This document shows positions 26,784-35,988 of a stretch of DNA of 64,000 nucleotides, in pieces. Location: contig NZ_NCSS01000006.1 in assembly GCF_002088935.1 (NCBI RefSeq), positions 2,264,407 through 2,328,406 of the forward strand, given 5' to 3'. This DNA comes from Henriciella litoralis (lineage in GTDB: Bacteria > Pseudomonadota > Alphaproteobacteria > Caulobacterales > Hyphomonadaceae). The notes under the pieces are model-generated. The model was not told the DNA's origin and did no database searches. It worked only from the letters and a program-made list of their open reading frames with translations. A program made the translations under genes and the position numbers. Every line of letters begins with the position of its first letter. Position 1 is the first letter of the stretch.

Positions 26784-27314
26784 ATGTTCAAATCGCTTTT
26801 CACCGCAGGACTTATCCTCGTCGCAGGGCCGCAATACGGCCCGTCTGATGAGATGTTCGAGGAATTGAAAACCGCGCCCACCGAAGAAGAGGCGACCAGC
26901 GTTGCGCTTGATATCTGGGCCGCCTGGATGGAAAGCGGTTCAGCCGCGGCAGATCTCGTCATGGAGCGGGCGGTCACCGCCCAGTCAAACGGAGAGCTTG
27001 AGCTTGCGCGCGAGCTCTATGACCGCGTGATCGCCATCCAGCCAGATTATGCGGAAGTCTATAATCGCCGGGCGTCCCTCTTCCTGCTGGAAGACAATAT
27101 GCCCGAAGCCCTGCGCGACGTGAACGAAGCGTTGCGGCTTGAGCCGCGCCATTTCGGCGCCTGGGTCGGGCTGGGCCGCGTGCTTGAGCAGCTTGGCGCA
27201 CCCGACGAAGCGCTCGTGGCGTATCAGGAAGCACTGAAGATACACCCGACGCTTGCGCCTGCCAGAGATGCCAAGGCGCGGATCGAACGGGCCAATAACG
27301 GTCAAGGGCTTTGA
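26784..27314 (+). CDS. Exported TPR-repeat protein
   Basis: A 176-residue protein with a short hydrophobic N-terminus (MFKSLFTAGLILVAGPQ) that is likely a signal sequence, and three tetratricopeptide repeats: GELELARELYDRVIAIQPDY, NMPEALRDVNEALRLEP and APDEALVAYQEALKIHP. Such repeats mediate protein binding; no enzyme motif is present. ATG 26784 is preferred to a TTG at 26733 because the signal then begins at the N-terminus. Its stop overlaps the start of the downstream hydrolase gene (TTGA), so the two are coupled. Confidence 0.85.
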   Translation: MFKSLFTAGLILVAGPQYGPSDEMFEELKTAPTEEEATSVALDIWAAWMESGSAAADLVMERAVTAQSNGELELARELYDRVIAIQPDYAEVYNRRASLFLLEDNMPEALRDVNEALRLEPRHFGAWVGLGRVLEQLGAPDEALVAYQEALKIHPTLAPARDAKARIERANNGQGL

Positions 27315-28249
27315 AACTGATACTCACCGGGATCTTTATTCTCGCGCTGGCAGGTGGGCTCGGCGCCTGCGTGAGCAGCGCGATTTACACAGACCGTGTT
27401 GAGGAAGCCTATCCCCCCATAGGCAGACAAGTCGAGGTGAACGGCGTGCCCGTTCACGTCATCGAAGCCGGACAGTCTGGCCCCGTCGTCTTCATGATCC
27501 ATGGCGCATCGGCCAATGCGCGTGAGTTCACAACCACACTCGCCCCGCATCTTGATCGCGATCATCGCGTGCTGATGGCGGACAGACCGGGGCATGGCTA
27601 TTCCGGCCGCCCACCACATTCCGAAGAGCTTGGCGTTCAGGCCGCCCAGATGGCCGGCGCGCTGAAAGTGCTGGCACCGGGCGAGAAGGCTGTGGTGGTA
27701 GGTCATTCTTTTGGCGGCGCGGTCGCGCTGCGCCTCGCGCTTGATTATCCGGAGCTGGTAAAGGGGCTCGTCCTGCTCGCGCCGGTCACCCATGATTGGG
27801 GCGGCGGCGGCGAGACCTGGTATAATCAAGTCGCCGGCCCGCCCATCATTGGCCCCATCTTCTCCCAGCTCGCGCCGCTTGTTGGACCATCGGCGGCAAA
27901 GAGCGGCATCGATGGCGTGTTCAGCCCGAACGAGGCGCCTGAAGGGTATTACGAAAATTCCGGTCTCGGCCTTCTTTTCCGGCCACCTGAGTTTCGTGCC
28001 AATGCTGACGATGTGAACGCGCTGCGGCCGGAATTGGCCGCCCAGCAGGGCCGTTACCCTGAGATCAAGGTACCGGTGATCCTGTTTTCAGGCGCGCAGG
28101 ATTCGGTGATCAACCCGACCTTACACGCCGGGAAGATCAAGTCTCAGATCGAGGACTTCACGCTGGTCCCCCTGGCCGATAGCGGGCACATGCCGCACCA
28201 CGATCACGGCGCAGAGGTCGCAGACGCAATCCGCAAGCTCGCCGACTAG
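27311..28249 (+). CDS. Alpha/beta hydrolase, probable lipoprotein
   Basis: A 312-residue alpha/beta-hydrolase with MKLILTGIFILALAGGLGAC at the N-terminus, a clear lipobox, so it is likely anchored in the cell envelope. The core shows the oxyanion MIHGASANAREF, the nucleophile elbow GHSFGGAVAL, the Asp region FSGAQDSVINP and the late His in DSGHMPHHDH. Substrate unknown; esterase or haloalkane-dehalogenase-like enzymes share the layout. The TTG start overlaps the TPR gene stop and has AAGGG just upstream. The 3' end overlaps the phosphatase gene stop by four bases on the opposite strand. Confidence 0.88.
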   Translation: MKLILTGIFILALAGGLGACVSSAIYTDRVEEAYPPIGRQVEVNGVPVHVIEAGQSGPVVFMIHGASANAREFTTTLAPHLDRDHRVLMADRPGHGYSGRPPHSEELGVQAAQMAGALKVLAPGEKAVVVGHSFGGAVALRLALDYPELVKGLVLLAPVTHDWGGGGETWYNQVAGPPIIGPIFSQLAPLVGPSAAKSGIDGVFSPNEAPEGYYENSGLGLLFRPPEFRANADDVNALRPELAAQQGRYPEIKVPVILFSGAQDSVINPTLHAGKIKSQIEDFTLVPLADSGHMPHHDHGAEVADAIRKLAD

Positions 28250-29799
28250 TCTTTTTCGGCGGCGAGCAGACCGCTGGCCCGTCCCATGACGTGGAAGATT
28301 TCATTCTGTTCAATCGTGCCGCGGAACAGTTCCGCGCCCGGTCCGCTGGCATAGACCGGCACATCCTCACCCGCATGGGTTTCGGACCCGGAGAAGATCA
28401 GCGTCTGCTGCTGGAAGTTTTTATCGGTCGTATCGACATCGGTGAGGTCTTCACGCACGCAGCTTTCCGCGCCGGGTTTGCAGCCGGTTGCGCCATTGGC
28501 ATAGCTGAGCGTCGTGTAAGGCTTGCCGTCATCGGCGCGGGCCATACCGCCGGGGCCGTACGCCACCTTGCCGAGGATCGGGTTTCCGCGGGCTGGATAG
28601 CCTGCAATCGTCAGCGTGTGGGAGTGGTCAGCTGTCACGATGATCAGCGTGTCTGAGCTGTCCGTCATTTCAAGAGCTGCGGCGACGGCCTGATCCAGCG
28701 CGTCCGTATCGGACAGCGCGTGGGCGGCATTGACATTGTGATGGGCGTGGTCGACGCGGCCGCCTTCGACCAGCAGCACGAAGCCATCTTCATCGCGTGA
28801 CAACCTTGTGATCGCTGCGCGGGTCAGCTCTGCGAGCGAAGGCTCGCCGGCTTCATCTTCGTCCCGGTCCAGATCGTACTGCATATGCGACGGCTGGAAG
28901 AGGCCGAGGACCTTTGTGTCGCTGTCGAAATCAACGCTGTCAAAACCGGCCTGATCGGTGATGTAGACATGGTCAGGCGATTTGGCGGTCCAGATGGCCG
29001 TCAGGTCTTCGCCATCCTTGCGGGCCCCGGCAGGTTTTCCGGTTTCCGGGTCGGTGACGCTCGCAGGCAGAAGCGATGCGCGCCCGCCGCCAAGGACGAC
29101 TTCAAAGCCATCCCCGGCCGGCCATTCAACGAGCTGACGGCCAATATCTGCGCAGCCGGATCCGCCGACCATCCGGTCATCTTCCCAGTTGCGGTCAGCG
29201 CTTTCGGCATAGGTGGCTGCTGGCGTGGCGTGGGTGATGCGGGCGGTAGAAATGATGCCCGTGGCGAGCCCGGCGGCCTCAGCGATCTCGAAAATGGAAT
29301 CGGTGCCCTGTCCTTCGGTGGAGGCGCAGTTTCCGTAAGAAATACCTGAGCGCAGGCCCAGGGTCCGCGAGAGCGTTTTCACGCCGCTCATCATCGCCGT
29401 CGCTGTGGAGGCGCTGTCAGCGACCTGGGCGTCGTGGCTATAGGTCTTGGAAAAGGCCGAATAGGGCAGGCTCTCCATGGTGAGGCGATAGCTTTCGCCG
29501 TCGAGGCCGCGTCTCTGCCCGGCATAGATGCGCGCGGCGGTGACGGTCGCGATGCCCATGCCGTCGCCGACGAACAGGATGACATTCTTTGCGTGCGGGG
29601 CGAATGTTTCGGGGGCGCGGGCGTCTACTGCGGCTGCGGCGGCTGTGAAATACGGGTCATCTGCTTGTTGTGGGACGGCCGCCGTCCGGTTCAGCGATGT
29701 TGGCGCGGCCGCCGGTTCAGCCGTCTCAGGCTGGACGTTCGTGGCGGCGCAGGCCGCGATCGCGAGCGTGCTGGCGAGCGAGAAAAACAGAATGCGCAT
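28246..29799 (-). CDS. PhoA-family alkaline phosphatase, probable lipoprotein
   Basis: A 517-residue phosphomonoesterase of the PhoA fold. NVILFVGDGMGIATVTAARI starts the catalytic domain with the metal-binding Asp, VADSASTATAMMSGVKT contains the nucleophilic serine, VLLVEGGRVDHAHHNVNAAH and VTADHSHTLTIAG supply the other zinc and Mg ligands. The N-terminus (LASTLAIAACAAT) is a lipobox, so the protein is probably membrane-anchored rather than free in the periplasm. It releases phosphate from organic esters. No Pho-box was identified. Its stop overlaps the convergent alpha/beta-hydrolase gene. The EamA gene starts 968 bases upstream on the same strand and ends 26 bp before it, so co-transcription is possible. 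Confidence 0.92.
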   Translation of the reverse strand: MRILFFSLASTLAIAACAATNVQPETAEPAAAPTSLNRTAAVPQQADDPYFTAAAAAVDARAPETFAPHAKNVILFVGDGMGIATVTAARIYAGQRRGLDGESYRLTMESLPYSAFSKTYSHDAQVADSASTATAMMSGVKTLSRTLGLRSGISYGNCASTEGQGTDSIFEIAEAAGLATGIISTARITHATPAATYAESADRNWEDDRMVGGSGCADIGRQLVEWPAGDGFEVVLGGGRASLLPASVTDPETGKPAGARKDGEDLTAIWTAKSPDHVYITDQAGFDSVDFDSDTKVLGLFQPSHMQYDLDRDEDEAGEPSLAELTRAAITRLSRDEDGFVLLVEGGRVDHAHHNVNAAHALSDTDALDQAVAAALEMTDSSDTLIIVTADHSHTLTIAGYPARGNPILGKVAYGPGGMARADDGKPYTTLSYANGATGCKPGAESCVREDLTDVDTTDKNFQQQTLIFSGSETHAGEDVPVYASGPGAELFRGTIEQNEIFHVMGRASGLLAAEKD

Positions 29800-29825
29800 G
29801 GGGGGCCTCCCGGAGGTGCTTAAGG

Positions 29826-30767
29826 TCAGATGTGGGTCTTAGCCGTTTCTTGTGACGGTTTCGATGCGATTTTTCGGCGCCGCTTCATGCCGCGCTGCGA
29901 TAGCCAGATGCCGAACAGGATAAGGGCTGCGCCAGCGCCTTGAACGCCAGAGAGTGGTTCGTCGAACAGTTGCCAGGATATCGCAGCGGCAAACACCGGC
30001 TGGATCAGCACGATGATGCCGGCAATGGCCGCGGGTGTTCGGCCGAGCCCGGCGATGATCAGGCCCTGTCCGCCAACTTGCGCCGCCAGCGCCAGGAAAG
30101 CCGGGGCCGCAAAGCCGGACAGGGTGGCCGGGATGAAGCTCTCGCCCGAAACGATCACGATGATGGCTGCGACACCGGCTTCGACAACTGTCAGCCAGAA
30201 GATGACATCCATTGCGCCGAGCCGGTTCCGCGCGAGCTTGGAGCACAGCATATAGCCAGCCACGAGACAGGCTGCGCCGAGGGCCAGCAAGTCGCCGCGA
30301 ATATCGGTCTTGCCACCTGTTTCACCGCCCAGCGACAGGGCGGCTGCGCCTGCAATGGCAACGAAGACAGCGACGAACCAGATCGGCTTTGGCTTGTCCT
30401 TCAGGAATAGCCATGCCGCAAAACCGACGCAGATATTGCCAAGGTTCACGATGAAGGTCGCGTTCGCGACGGTCGTCAGCGTCAGGCCCCAGTGCCAGAG
30501 GCCGATGTCGAGCGCAAAGAAGATGCCCGCCATGATGACATAACGGTTGATGCGCGCGGGCATACGCCGCTCGATCCCGATGAGCAGAATGAAGAGGATG
30601 GGGGCGGCGAAAGTGTAGCGCCAGAACGCAATCGCCTGCGGGCCCATCGTGTCGAGCCCCATACGCAGACCGATCGGCGCCAGACCAATCAACATGCCGC
30701 CCAGCAACAGAAGAAGCGGGCCGAGCCAGGCGCGTGCGACTGGCGGTGTCTCTACAGTTTGGGTCAT
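29826..30767 (-). CDS. EamA-family (DMT) transporter
   Basis: A 313-residue integral membrane protein with ten helices in two EamA repeats (GPLLLLLGGMLIGLAPIGLR at the start; AIAGIIVLIQPVFAAAISW in the second repeat). The family exports amino acids, metabolites or drugs; the substrate cannot be told. Its ATG directly follows the stop of the gluQ gene with no gap, so it is translated from the same message. A basic C-terminal tail (GMKRRRKIASKPSQE) faces the cytoplasm. Confidence 0.9.
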   Translation of the reverse strand: MTQTVETPPVARAWLGPLLLLLGGMLIGLAPIGLRMGLDTMGPQAIAFWRYTFAAPILFILLIGIERRMPARINRYVIMAGIFFALDIGLWHWGLTLTTVANATFIVNLGNICVGFAAWLFLKDKPKPIWFVAVFVAIAGAAALSLGGETGGKTDIRGDLLALGAACLVAGYMLCSKLARNRLGAMDVIFWLTVVEAGVAAIIVIVSGESFIPATLSGFAAPAFLALAAQVGGQGLIIAGLGRTPAAIAGIIVLIQPVFAAAISWQLFDEPLSGVQGAGAALILFGIWLSQRGMKRRRKIASKPSQETAKTHI

Positions 30768-31613
30768 TCAGACACCTGCCAGTCGACGAACATCCTGCGG
30801 CGTTAAACCGTCCGCCCTGAGGCTCGCAAGGCTTTTTGATTGAAAGCGCTTGGCAAGCCGCTTGCCATCTGGCCCGAGCACGAGGTCATGATGTGTGTAG
30901 ATGGGCTGCGGCCAGCCCATCAAAGCTTGCAGCAGGACGTGAATATGGGCGGCGTCTTCAAGGTCGCGCCCGCGGATCACATGGGTGATGCCTTGCAGGG
31001 CGTCATCATGGGTGCAGGCGACATGATAGGCGGTGGGCGTATCCTTGCGGGAAAGCACGATATCGCCATGGCTCGCCGGGTCGGCCTTGATGATTTCGTG
31101 GTGGCCGTCTGGCGTTGTGAGATCAAAAGCCAGCTGATCGTATCGTTCGCCGAGGTCTGCGCGGGCCGCCTCCAGCGATAGTCGCCAGGCAAAGGGCTCA
31201 CCTTGCTCAAGTCGGCGCGCTTCTTCCTCAGCTGGCAGCGGCGCGCCGGTATAGGGGGCAGATGGCGGCAGGCCTCGCTTGGCTTGCAGCTCGCCAATTT
31301 CGCGGCGCGTCAGGAAACAGCGATAGGCGAGCCCGCGTCTCGCGAGGTCGTGTGTGACCGCTTCATAGTCTGCGAAATGCTCTGACTGGATGCGGACAGG
31401 GCCGTCCCAGGAAAATCCGAGCCAGGCAAGGTCTTCCAGAATGGCCTTGGTGAATTCCGGTTTGCAGCGGGTCTGGTCAATATCCTCGATCCGCAGCAGC
31501 ACCGTGCCGCCCGCTCGTTCGGCGGCCTGCCAGACATGAAAGGCCGAGGCGGCGTGCCCGAGATGAAGGCGTCCGGTGGGTGAGGGCGCAAAGCGGGTCA
31601 CGAAATCTGGCAC
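30768..31613 (-). CDS. gluQ: Glutamyl-Q tRNA(Asp) synthetase
   Basis: A 281-residue truncated glutamyl-tRNA synthetase: FAPSPTGRLHLGHAASAF contains the HIGH signature (HLGH), LRIEDIDQTR the glutamate-binding block, and GKRLAKRFQSKSLASLR the KMSKS counterpart. The anticodon-binding domain is absent, as expected for GluQ, which glutamylates queuosine at position 34 of tRNA(Asp). The zinc-ligand cysteines of the E. coli enzyme are not all present (YRCFLTRREIGE has one), a known variation. The start is a GTG at 31613, 21 bp after MsrA. It is followed without a gap by the EamA gene. Confidence 0.92.
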   Translation of the reverse strand: MPDFVTRFAPSPTGRLHLGHAASAFHVWQAAERAGGTVLLRIEDIDQTRCKPEFTKAILEDLAWLGFSWDGPVRIQSEHFADYEAVTHDLARRGLAYRCFLTRREIGELQAKRGLPPSAPYTGAPLPAEEEARRLEQGEPFAWRLSLEAARADLGERYDQLAFDLTTPDGHHEIIKADPASHGDIVLSRKDTPTAYHVACTHDDALQGITHVIRGRDLEDAAHIHVLLQALMGWPQPIYTHHDLVLGPDGKRLAKRFQSKSLASLRADGLTPQDVRRLAGV

Positions 31614-31634
31614 GTGACCCGCTTAGCAAATCAA

Positions 31635-32288
31635 TCAGGCGCTGACACCTGTCGGCAGCGGACAGGACACGCCCGTGCCACCAATCCCGCAATATCCGTT
31701 CGGATTCTTGGCGAGATATTGCTGGTGGTAGTCCTCAGCGTGGTAAAACTTGTCGAGCATGTCGATCTCGGTCGTGATCTGGCCACGGCCAGCCTCGTTG
31801 AGGGCCTTCTGGAAAATCTCACGCGTTGCCGCAGCGATCTTTTCCTGCTCTTCGGTCGTGGTGAAGATGGCCGAGCGGTACTGGCTGCCAATATCATTGC
31901 CCTGGCGCATACCTTGCGTTGGGTCATGGCCTTCCCAGAACCTCCTGATCAGATCGGTCGCCGAGATTTTTGACGGATCATAGACCACGCGGACAGCTTC
32001 GGTGTGCCCGGTCTTTCCAGAGCAGGTTTCTTCATAGGTCGGGTTTGGCGTTTCGCCGCCAGCATAGCCGACCTGCGTCAGCCAGACGCCGTCAAGCTGC
32101 CAGAAGATACGCTCAACGCCCCAGAAGCAGCCCATGCCGAAGACGATCTCTTCAAAGCCTTCGGGGGGACGCGAGTTGAGTTTAACGCCGTTCACATAAT
32201 GGACCGGTGCGGTCGGGATCGGTTGGTCCCGGCCGGGTAGAGCCTCGCCTTTTGCGGGCATGTCAGGTGCTTTTCTGCTAAAGAACAT
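31635..32288 (-). CDS. msrA: Cytoplasmic peptide methionine (S)-S-oxide reductase MsrA
   Basis: A 217-residue MsrA without an export signal: [19 protein letters not shown] with the catalytic cysteine, [30 protein letters not shown] and [17 protein letters not shown] at the C-terminus, where a resolving cysteine precedes [10 protein letters not shown]. It reduces methionine S-sulfoxides in cytosolic proteins. It differs from the exported copy at 13018, with which it shares family motifs but not length or tail. The gluQ gene follows after 21 bp on the same strand. Confidence 0.95.
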   Translation of the reverse strand: MFFSRKAPDMPAKGEALPGRDQPIPTAPVHYVNGVKLNSRPPEGFEEIVFGMGCFWGVERIFWQLDGVWLTQVGYAGGETPNPTYEETCSGKTGHTEAVRVVYDPSKISATDLIRRFWEGHDPTQGMRQGNDIGSQYRSAIFTTTEEQEKIAAATREIFQKALNEAGRGQITTEIDMLDKFYHAEDYHQQYLAKNPNGYCGIGGTGVSCPLPTGVSA

Positions 32289-32395
32289 CTCATAGGTCCT
32301 TTCGATTTCCTGCCCATTATATGGGGTGTCTGCAGTTGAGGGACAATCTCAGGCTTGCTTAAGTCTGCATCCATCCATTATAGACGCGCCCTTAC

Positions 32396-32485
32396 GGTGA
32401 GGTGGCCGAGTGGTCGAAGGCGCACGCCTGGAAAGTGTGTAGGCTAGCGATAGTCTCCAGGGTTCGAATCCCTGTCTCACCGCCA
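32396..32485 (+). tRNA. tRNA-Ser (anticodon GGA)
   Basis: A 90-nt class II tRNA: acceptor GGTGAGG pairs with TCTCACC, the anticodon stem CACGC/GTGTG encloses CTGGAAA (anticodon GGA), a long variable arm (about 16 nt) follows, and the T arm carries GGTTCGAATCC. Discriminator G and an encoded CCA complete it. It reads UCC and UCU codons. Confidence 0.96.
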
Positions 32486-32524
32486 CTTCCTTCCTGCGCT
32501 ACCAGCACGTCAAAGAAACCCGCG

Positions 32525-33139
32525 ATGGCGCCGTTGGTTTTCCATACGTCTGAAACGCAGGACATTGAGCCCTTGAAAACGATCCAAACCGACCGCCTGA
32601 CGATCAGAAATTTCCGTGTGGGGGATGCGGAGGCTTTGTTCGATTACCTGCGGGAGCCGACTGCGAGTTGCTTCTTCTCGCTTAAGCTTGCCGACCTGGC
32701 AGCCGCCGAAAATGAGGTTCTGAAACGTGCCGGCGATGACGAGTATCTCGCCGTCTGCCTGACAGAATCAGGTCAGCTCATCGGCGACCTCTTCAGCCAT
32801 GCGGATGCTGCTTGGCCGGAAGACCCGGAAAACCCTCAACAAACGGACACGGTTTCAGTGGGCTGGAATTTCAATCCCGTGTTCGGTGGCAAAGGCTATG
32901 CGTTCGAAGCGGCGCAGGCCCTGTGTGCCGACTTATTCACGCAACAAGGCAAAAGGCGCATCTACGCCTATGTCGAGGATCACAACGCCCCGTCGCAGCG
33001 GGTCTGCAAAAAGCTTGGCATGCGATTGGAAGGCCGGTTCCTGGAATATGTGACGTTCCAGAACGATAGCGACGGAAATGCAATCTACGAAAACACCATG
33101 CAGTACGCGATTCTGTGGCACGAATGGGATCGGCGTTAG
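32525..33139 (+). CDS. GNAT-family N-acetyltransferase (RimJ/RimL-like)
   Basis: A 204-residue acetyltransferase. [20 protein letters not shown] is the RimJ/RimL-type opening, [18 protein letters not shown] the acetyl-CoA motif (V-x-x-x-x-G-x-G-Y), and [20 protein letters not shown] with L-E-G-R-F-L-E-Y the C-terminal block. Members acetylate protein N-termini, antibiotics or small amines; the target here is unknown. ATG 32525 lies 40 bp after the tRNA; the open frame itself runs through the tRNA, so the longer form was discarded. Confidence 0.9.
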   Translation: MAPLVFHTSETQDIEPLKTIQTDRLTIRNFRVGDAEALFDYLREPTASCFFSLKLADLAAAENEVLKRAGDDEYLAVCLTESGQLIGDLFSHADAAWPEDPENPQQTDTVSVGWNFNPVFGGKGYAFEAAQALCADLFTQQGKRRIYAYVEDHNAPSQRVCKKLGMRLEGRFLEYVTFQNDSDGNAIYENTMQYAILWHEWDRR

Positions 33140-33190
33140 AACACGCGTGACGGCTGTTTCAACTTGATCGCAGGCAAAGGCCGCCCGCCC

Positions 33191-35359
33191 TCAAGGGGCA
33201 GATTTTGCGGCTTCGGCCTGTGCGCGGGCGACGATGAAATGGCGGATCGAGGCCAGGTCCTCATCATTCATGACCGGCGAGAAGCTGACCATGCCGCGCG
33301 ATTCCAGCGCGCCATCCTTCACAACTGACATCCAGCCAGCCTCGCTATCGATGGCTGCCGAATAGCGAAGATCGGTGATCGCGCTCCCGCCCGCATGGCA
33401 GACGACACAATAGCGACCATAGAGCTGTCCGCCACGTGCGACCTTGGCCGGGTCAACCTCCATGACGGGCGGATCGAGTACGCGGGCAGTCTCAGTGGGC
33501 TCGGGCAGGGTCGCCTCACCATTCAGCTTGAAGACGAGCAGGCGGCTATGGTTCTGCACCACACCGCTCAAGAGGCCATAAACGCCGCCCCAGCCGGTGA
33601 CGATGGCAACATATTGCTCGCCATCGATTTCATAGGTCATCGGGGCTGCGATCGCGCCGGTCTGGATGGGGTAGGACCAGAGCTGGTCACCCGTCGCGGC
33701 ATCATAGGCGCGGAACTCGCCGCTGGCCGTGCCCTGAAAGACAAGACCGCCAGCCGTCGATAGCAGGCCGCCATTCCAGATGCCCGGATAGTCGACGCGC
33801 CATTTCTCGGTCTGGGTGACAGGGTCCCAGGCGAGGAGGGCGGCGACGCCGATCTTCCGTTCTTTGACCGGCTGCATGTTGTCAGGCGCTGGGTCTGGCG
33901 CCGCGTCTGCAGGGGCCGCAGCTTTCTGGAAAACCTTGGACTCCCCCGCCGATGAGCCTGTCGACGCGACTGAGGAGCCAACCGCATTGTTCCAGCCGAG
34001 CGGGGTCGGGGCCCATTCATCCGGGCTGCTATAGGGCTGCGGGGCGTTCTGGGCGGGGATGTAGACGAGGCCCTCATCCGGATTGAACGCCATCGGGTGC
34101 CAGTTGTGGCCGCCCAGCGCGCTTGGATAGACGAGCGCCGGGCCGCTCTTATAGCGCGCGGCAGGGTTCTCGATCGGCCGGCCGGTCTCAGGGTCGATGC
34201 CGAGCGCCCATGTCACCTTAGTGTAGTTGTCGGCTGAGATGAATGCGCCAGTTTCCCGGTCGAGCACATAGAAGAAACCATTCTTTGGCGCCTGCATCAG
34301 GACTTTGCGAGTTTCCCCGTCGATTTCGAGATCAGCCAGCATGATGTGCTGGGTGGCTGTATAGTCCCAGGTCTCGCCCGGCGTTGTCTGGAAGTGCCAG
34401 ACATAGTCGCCGGACTTTGCTTCAATCGCGACGATGGAGGAGAGGTAGAGATTGTCGCCGCCTTCAGGGGAGCGAAATTGCTGGTTCCAGGGCGCGCCAT
34501 TGCCGACGCCGATATAGAGAAGGCCGAGCTCAGGGTCATAGGCCATGGCGTCCCAGACGGTGCCGCCGCCGCCAAGCTCCCACCAGTCGCCGGTCCAAGT
34601 GTCGGCGGCGGCTTCGAGATAATCTGGCTGCGGGCCATTGGCCGGATTGTCCGGCACGGTGTGAAACCGCCAGACGAGATCACCCGTTTCGGCATCATAG
34701 GCGCTGACATAGCCGCGCACCGCGCCCATATCGGCGCCGCCATTGCCGATGATGACAAGCCCATCGACCACGCGCGGGGCGCCAGTGATCGTATAGGGGC
34801 CATCGCCGTCTACCGTCTCAGCCGTCCAGACAGGTTCACCACTTTCGCGGTCGAGGGCGACGAGACGTCCGTCCAGCGTGCCGAGATAGAGTTTGTCGCC
34901 CCAGGCCGCGAGGCCGCGATTGACGACATCGCAGCAGGCTTTCGCGCCGGTCGCGCCGGGAACCTCGGCGTCGAATGACCAGACCGGTGCGCCGGTTTTC
35001 GCGTCATAGGCTTCGACATTGCTCCACGAGGTGCTGGTATAGATGCGCCCATCAATGACGAGGGGGGTCGCTTCCTGACCGCGGGCGGTGGAGAAGTCCG
35101 CCGACCAGGCGAGGCCTAGCTCGCTGACATTCTCGCGGTTGATGCTGTCGGCCGGGCTGAAGCGCTGCTCGGACCAGGTGCGCCCATAGCTCAGCCATTC
35201 GGCAGTGTTGTCGCCAGCCGCCTTGAGATCAGCTGAGCCGATGGTGCGGGTGTCATCTGAAGATGTGCCACCTGCACCAGTAGAGCTGCCCGCGCGGTCA
35301 CACGCCGCCAGGCTGCCGCAGGAAAGAAGAACAACAATGGATGCTGCAAAAAAACGCAT
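33191..35359 (-). CDS. PQQ- and haem-dependent alcohol dehydrogenase, lipoprotein
   Basis: A 722-residue type II quinohaemoprotein alcohol dehydrogenase. The N-terminus ends in the lipobox SCGSLAAC, so the enzyme is anchored in the envelope. The eight-bladed PQQ propeller spans ~40-590: TWSEQRFSPADSINRENV, adjacent cysteines in GAKACCDVVNRG, GNGGADMGAVRG, and TGDWWELGGGGTVWD. A C-terminal cytochrome c domain (~610-720) has the haem site CVVCH and a distal Met region (MVSFSPVMNDEDLASIRHFI). It oxidises alcohols in the periplasm and passes electrons to the chain. The ATG at 35359 has GAGGGG upstream; the longer frame to 35416 lacks a signal at its start. Monocistronic, no PQQ synthesis genes in the window. 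Confidence 0.92.
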   Translation of the reverse strand: MRFFAASIVVLLSCGSLAACDRAGSSTGAGGTSSDDTRTIGSADLKAAGDNTAEWLSYGRTWSEQRFSPADSINRENVSELGLAWSADFSTARGQEATPLVIDGRIYTSTSWSNVEAYDAKTGAPVWSFDAEVPGATGAKACCDVVNRGLAAWGDKLYLGTLDGRLVALDRESGEPVWTAETVDGDGPYTITGAPRVVDGLVIIGNGGADMGAVRGYVSAYDAETGDLVWRFHTVPDNPANGPQPDYLEAAADTWTGDWWELGGGGTVWDAMAYDPELGLLYIGVGNGAPWNQQFRSPEGGDNLYLSSIVAIEAKSGDYVWHFQTTPGETWDYTATQHIMLADLEIDGETRKVLMQAPKNGFFYVLDRETGAFISADNYTKVTWALGIDPETGRPIENPAARYKSGPALVYPSALGGHNWHPMAFNPDEGLVYIPAQNAPQPYSSPDEWAPTPLGWNNAVGSSVASTGSSAGESKVFQKAAAPADAAPDPAPDNMQPVKERKIGVAALLAWDPVTQTEKWRVDYPGIWNGGLLSTAGGLVFQGTASGEFRAYDAATGDQLWSYPIQTGAIAAPMTYEIDGEQYVAIVTGWGGVYGLLSGVVQNHSRLLVFKLNGEATLPEPTETARVLDPPVMEVDPAKVARGGQLYGRYCVVCHAGGSAITDLRYSAAIDSEAGWMSVVKDGALESRGMVSFSPVMNDEDLASIRHFIVARAQAEAAKSAP

Positions 35360-35463
35360 TTGATCTGGCCCCTCGCCGACTGGGCAGAATCTAACGTCCG
35401 CACCAATAGTGCGCAAAGTGCCCGCGACAGGTCATCGGCGTCAAGTCAAAGCAGGCGTCAGCT

Positions 35464-35988
35464 TTAAATCCGGCGGATCGGGTCGCTGCCATCCCAGCCC
35501 TGGGCGACTTTGCGGATATGGGCGAATGTCTTGCCCTTGGTGCCGCTGATGTCGGAAATCTCGACCACTGTGCCGGGATGCGCCTCGGTATCGAAATAAG
35601 CGAACCGGCCTTTCTCGCCGCCGATACAGCCTTCATGCCCGACCGTGTAGCCGAGCGAGAGCGCCTTGTCGTAGAGGGTCTGATAATCCTCGGTCCAGTA
35701 GGACATGTGCTGCAGGCCTTCACGGCCGGCATCGAGGAATTCCTTGTACATGCTCGGCGCATCATTGCGCTGCTGGATGAGCTCAATCTGCAGATCACCG
35801 GAATTGGCGAGCGCGATCGACATCTTCACGTCAGACGGCTGTCCGCGATGGCGGAACCAGTCTGTCTTCACGTCCTCAATGTAAAACCACGGTCCGACGC
35901 CCATGACGTCAATCCAGTGCTGCATGGCCGCTTCAATGTCGCGAACCACATAGCCATTCTGGCAGACATTTCCGAAGATGCGGCTCAT
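35464..35988 (-). CDS. VOC-superfamily (glyoxalase-like) protein of the CoA operon
   Basis: A 174-residue single-chain VOC protein with two beta-alpha-beta-beta-beta modules: NVCQNGYVVRDIEAAMQHWI starts the first, with the metal-ligand His in the QHW position not certain; ELIQQRNDAPSMYKEFLD and LQHMSYWTEDYQTLYDKA continue, and VEISDISGTKGKTFAHIRK ends it. Members close to methylmalonyl-CoA epimerase are common in CoA-thioester degradation operons. Its start overlaps the acyl-CoA synthetase stop by four bases (ATGA), a sign of coupled translation, and it is last in a three-gene operon. Confidence 0.83.
   Translation of the reverse strand: MSRIFGNVCQNGYVVRDIEAAMQHWIDVMGVGPWFYIEDVKTDWFRHRGQPSDVKMSIALANSGDLQIELIQQRNDAPSMYKEFLDAGREGLQHMSYWTEDYQTLYDKALSLGYTVGHEGCIGGEKGRFAYFDTEAHPGTVVEISDISGTKGKTFAHIRKVAQGWDGSDPIRRI

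Noticed and set aside
32402..32524. An N-terminal extension of the GNAT gene
   Set aside because: These codons are tRNA-Ser sequence; the ATG at 32525 begins the conserved protein.
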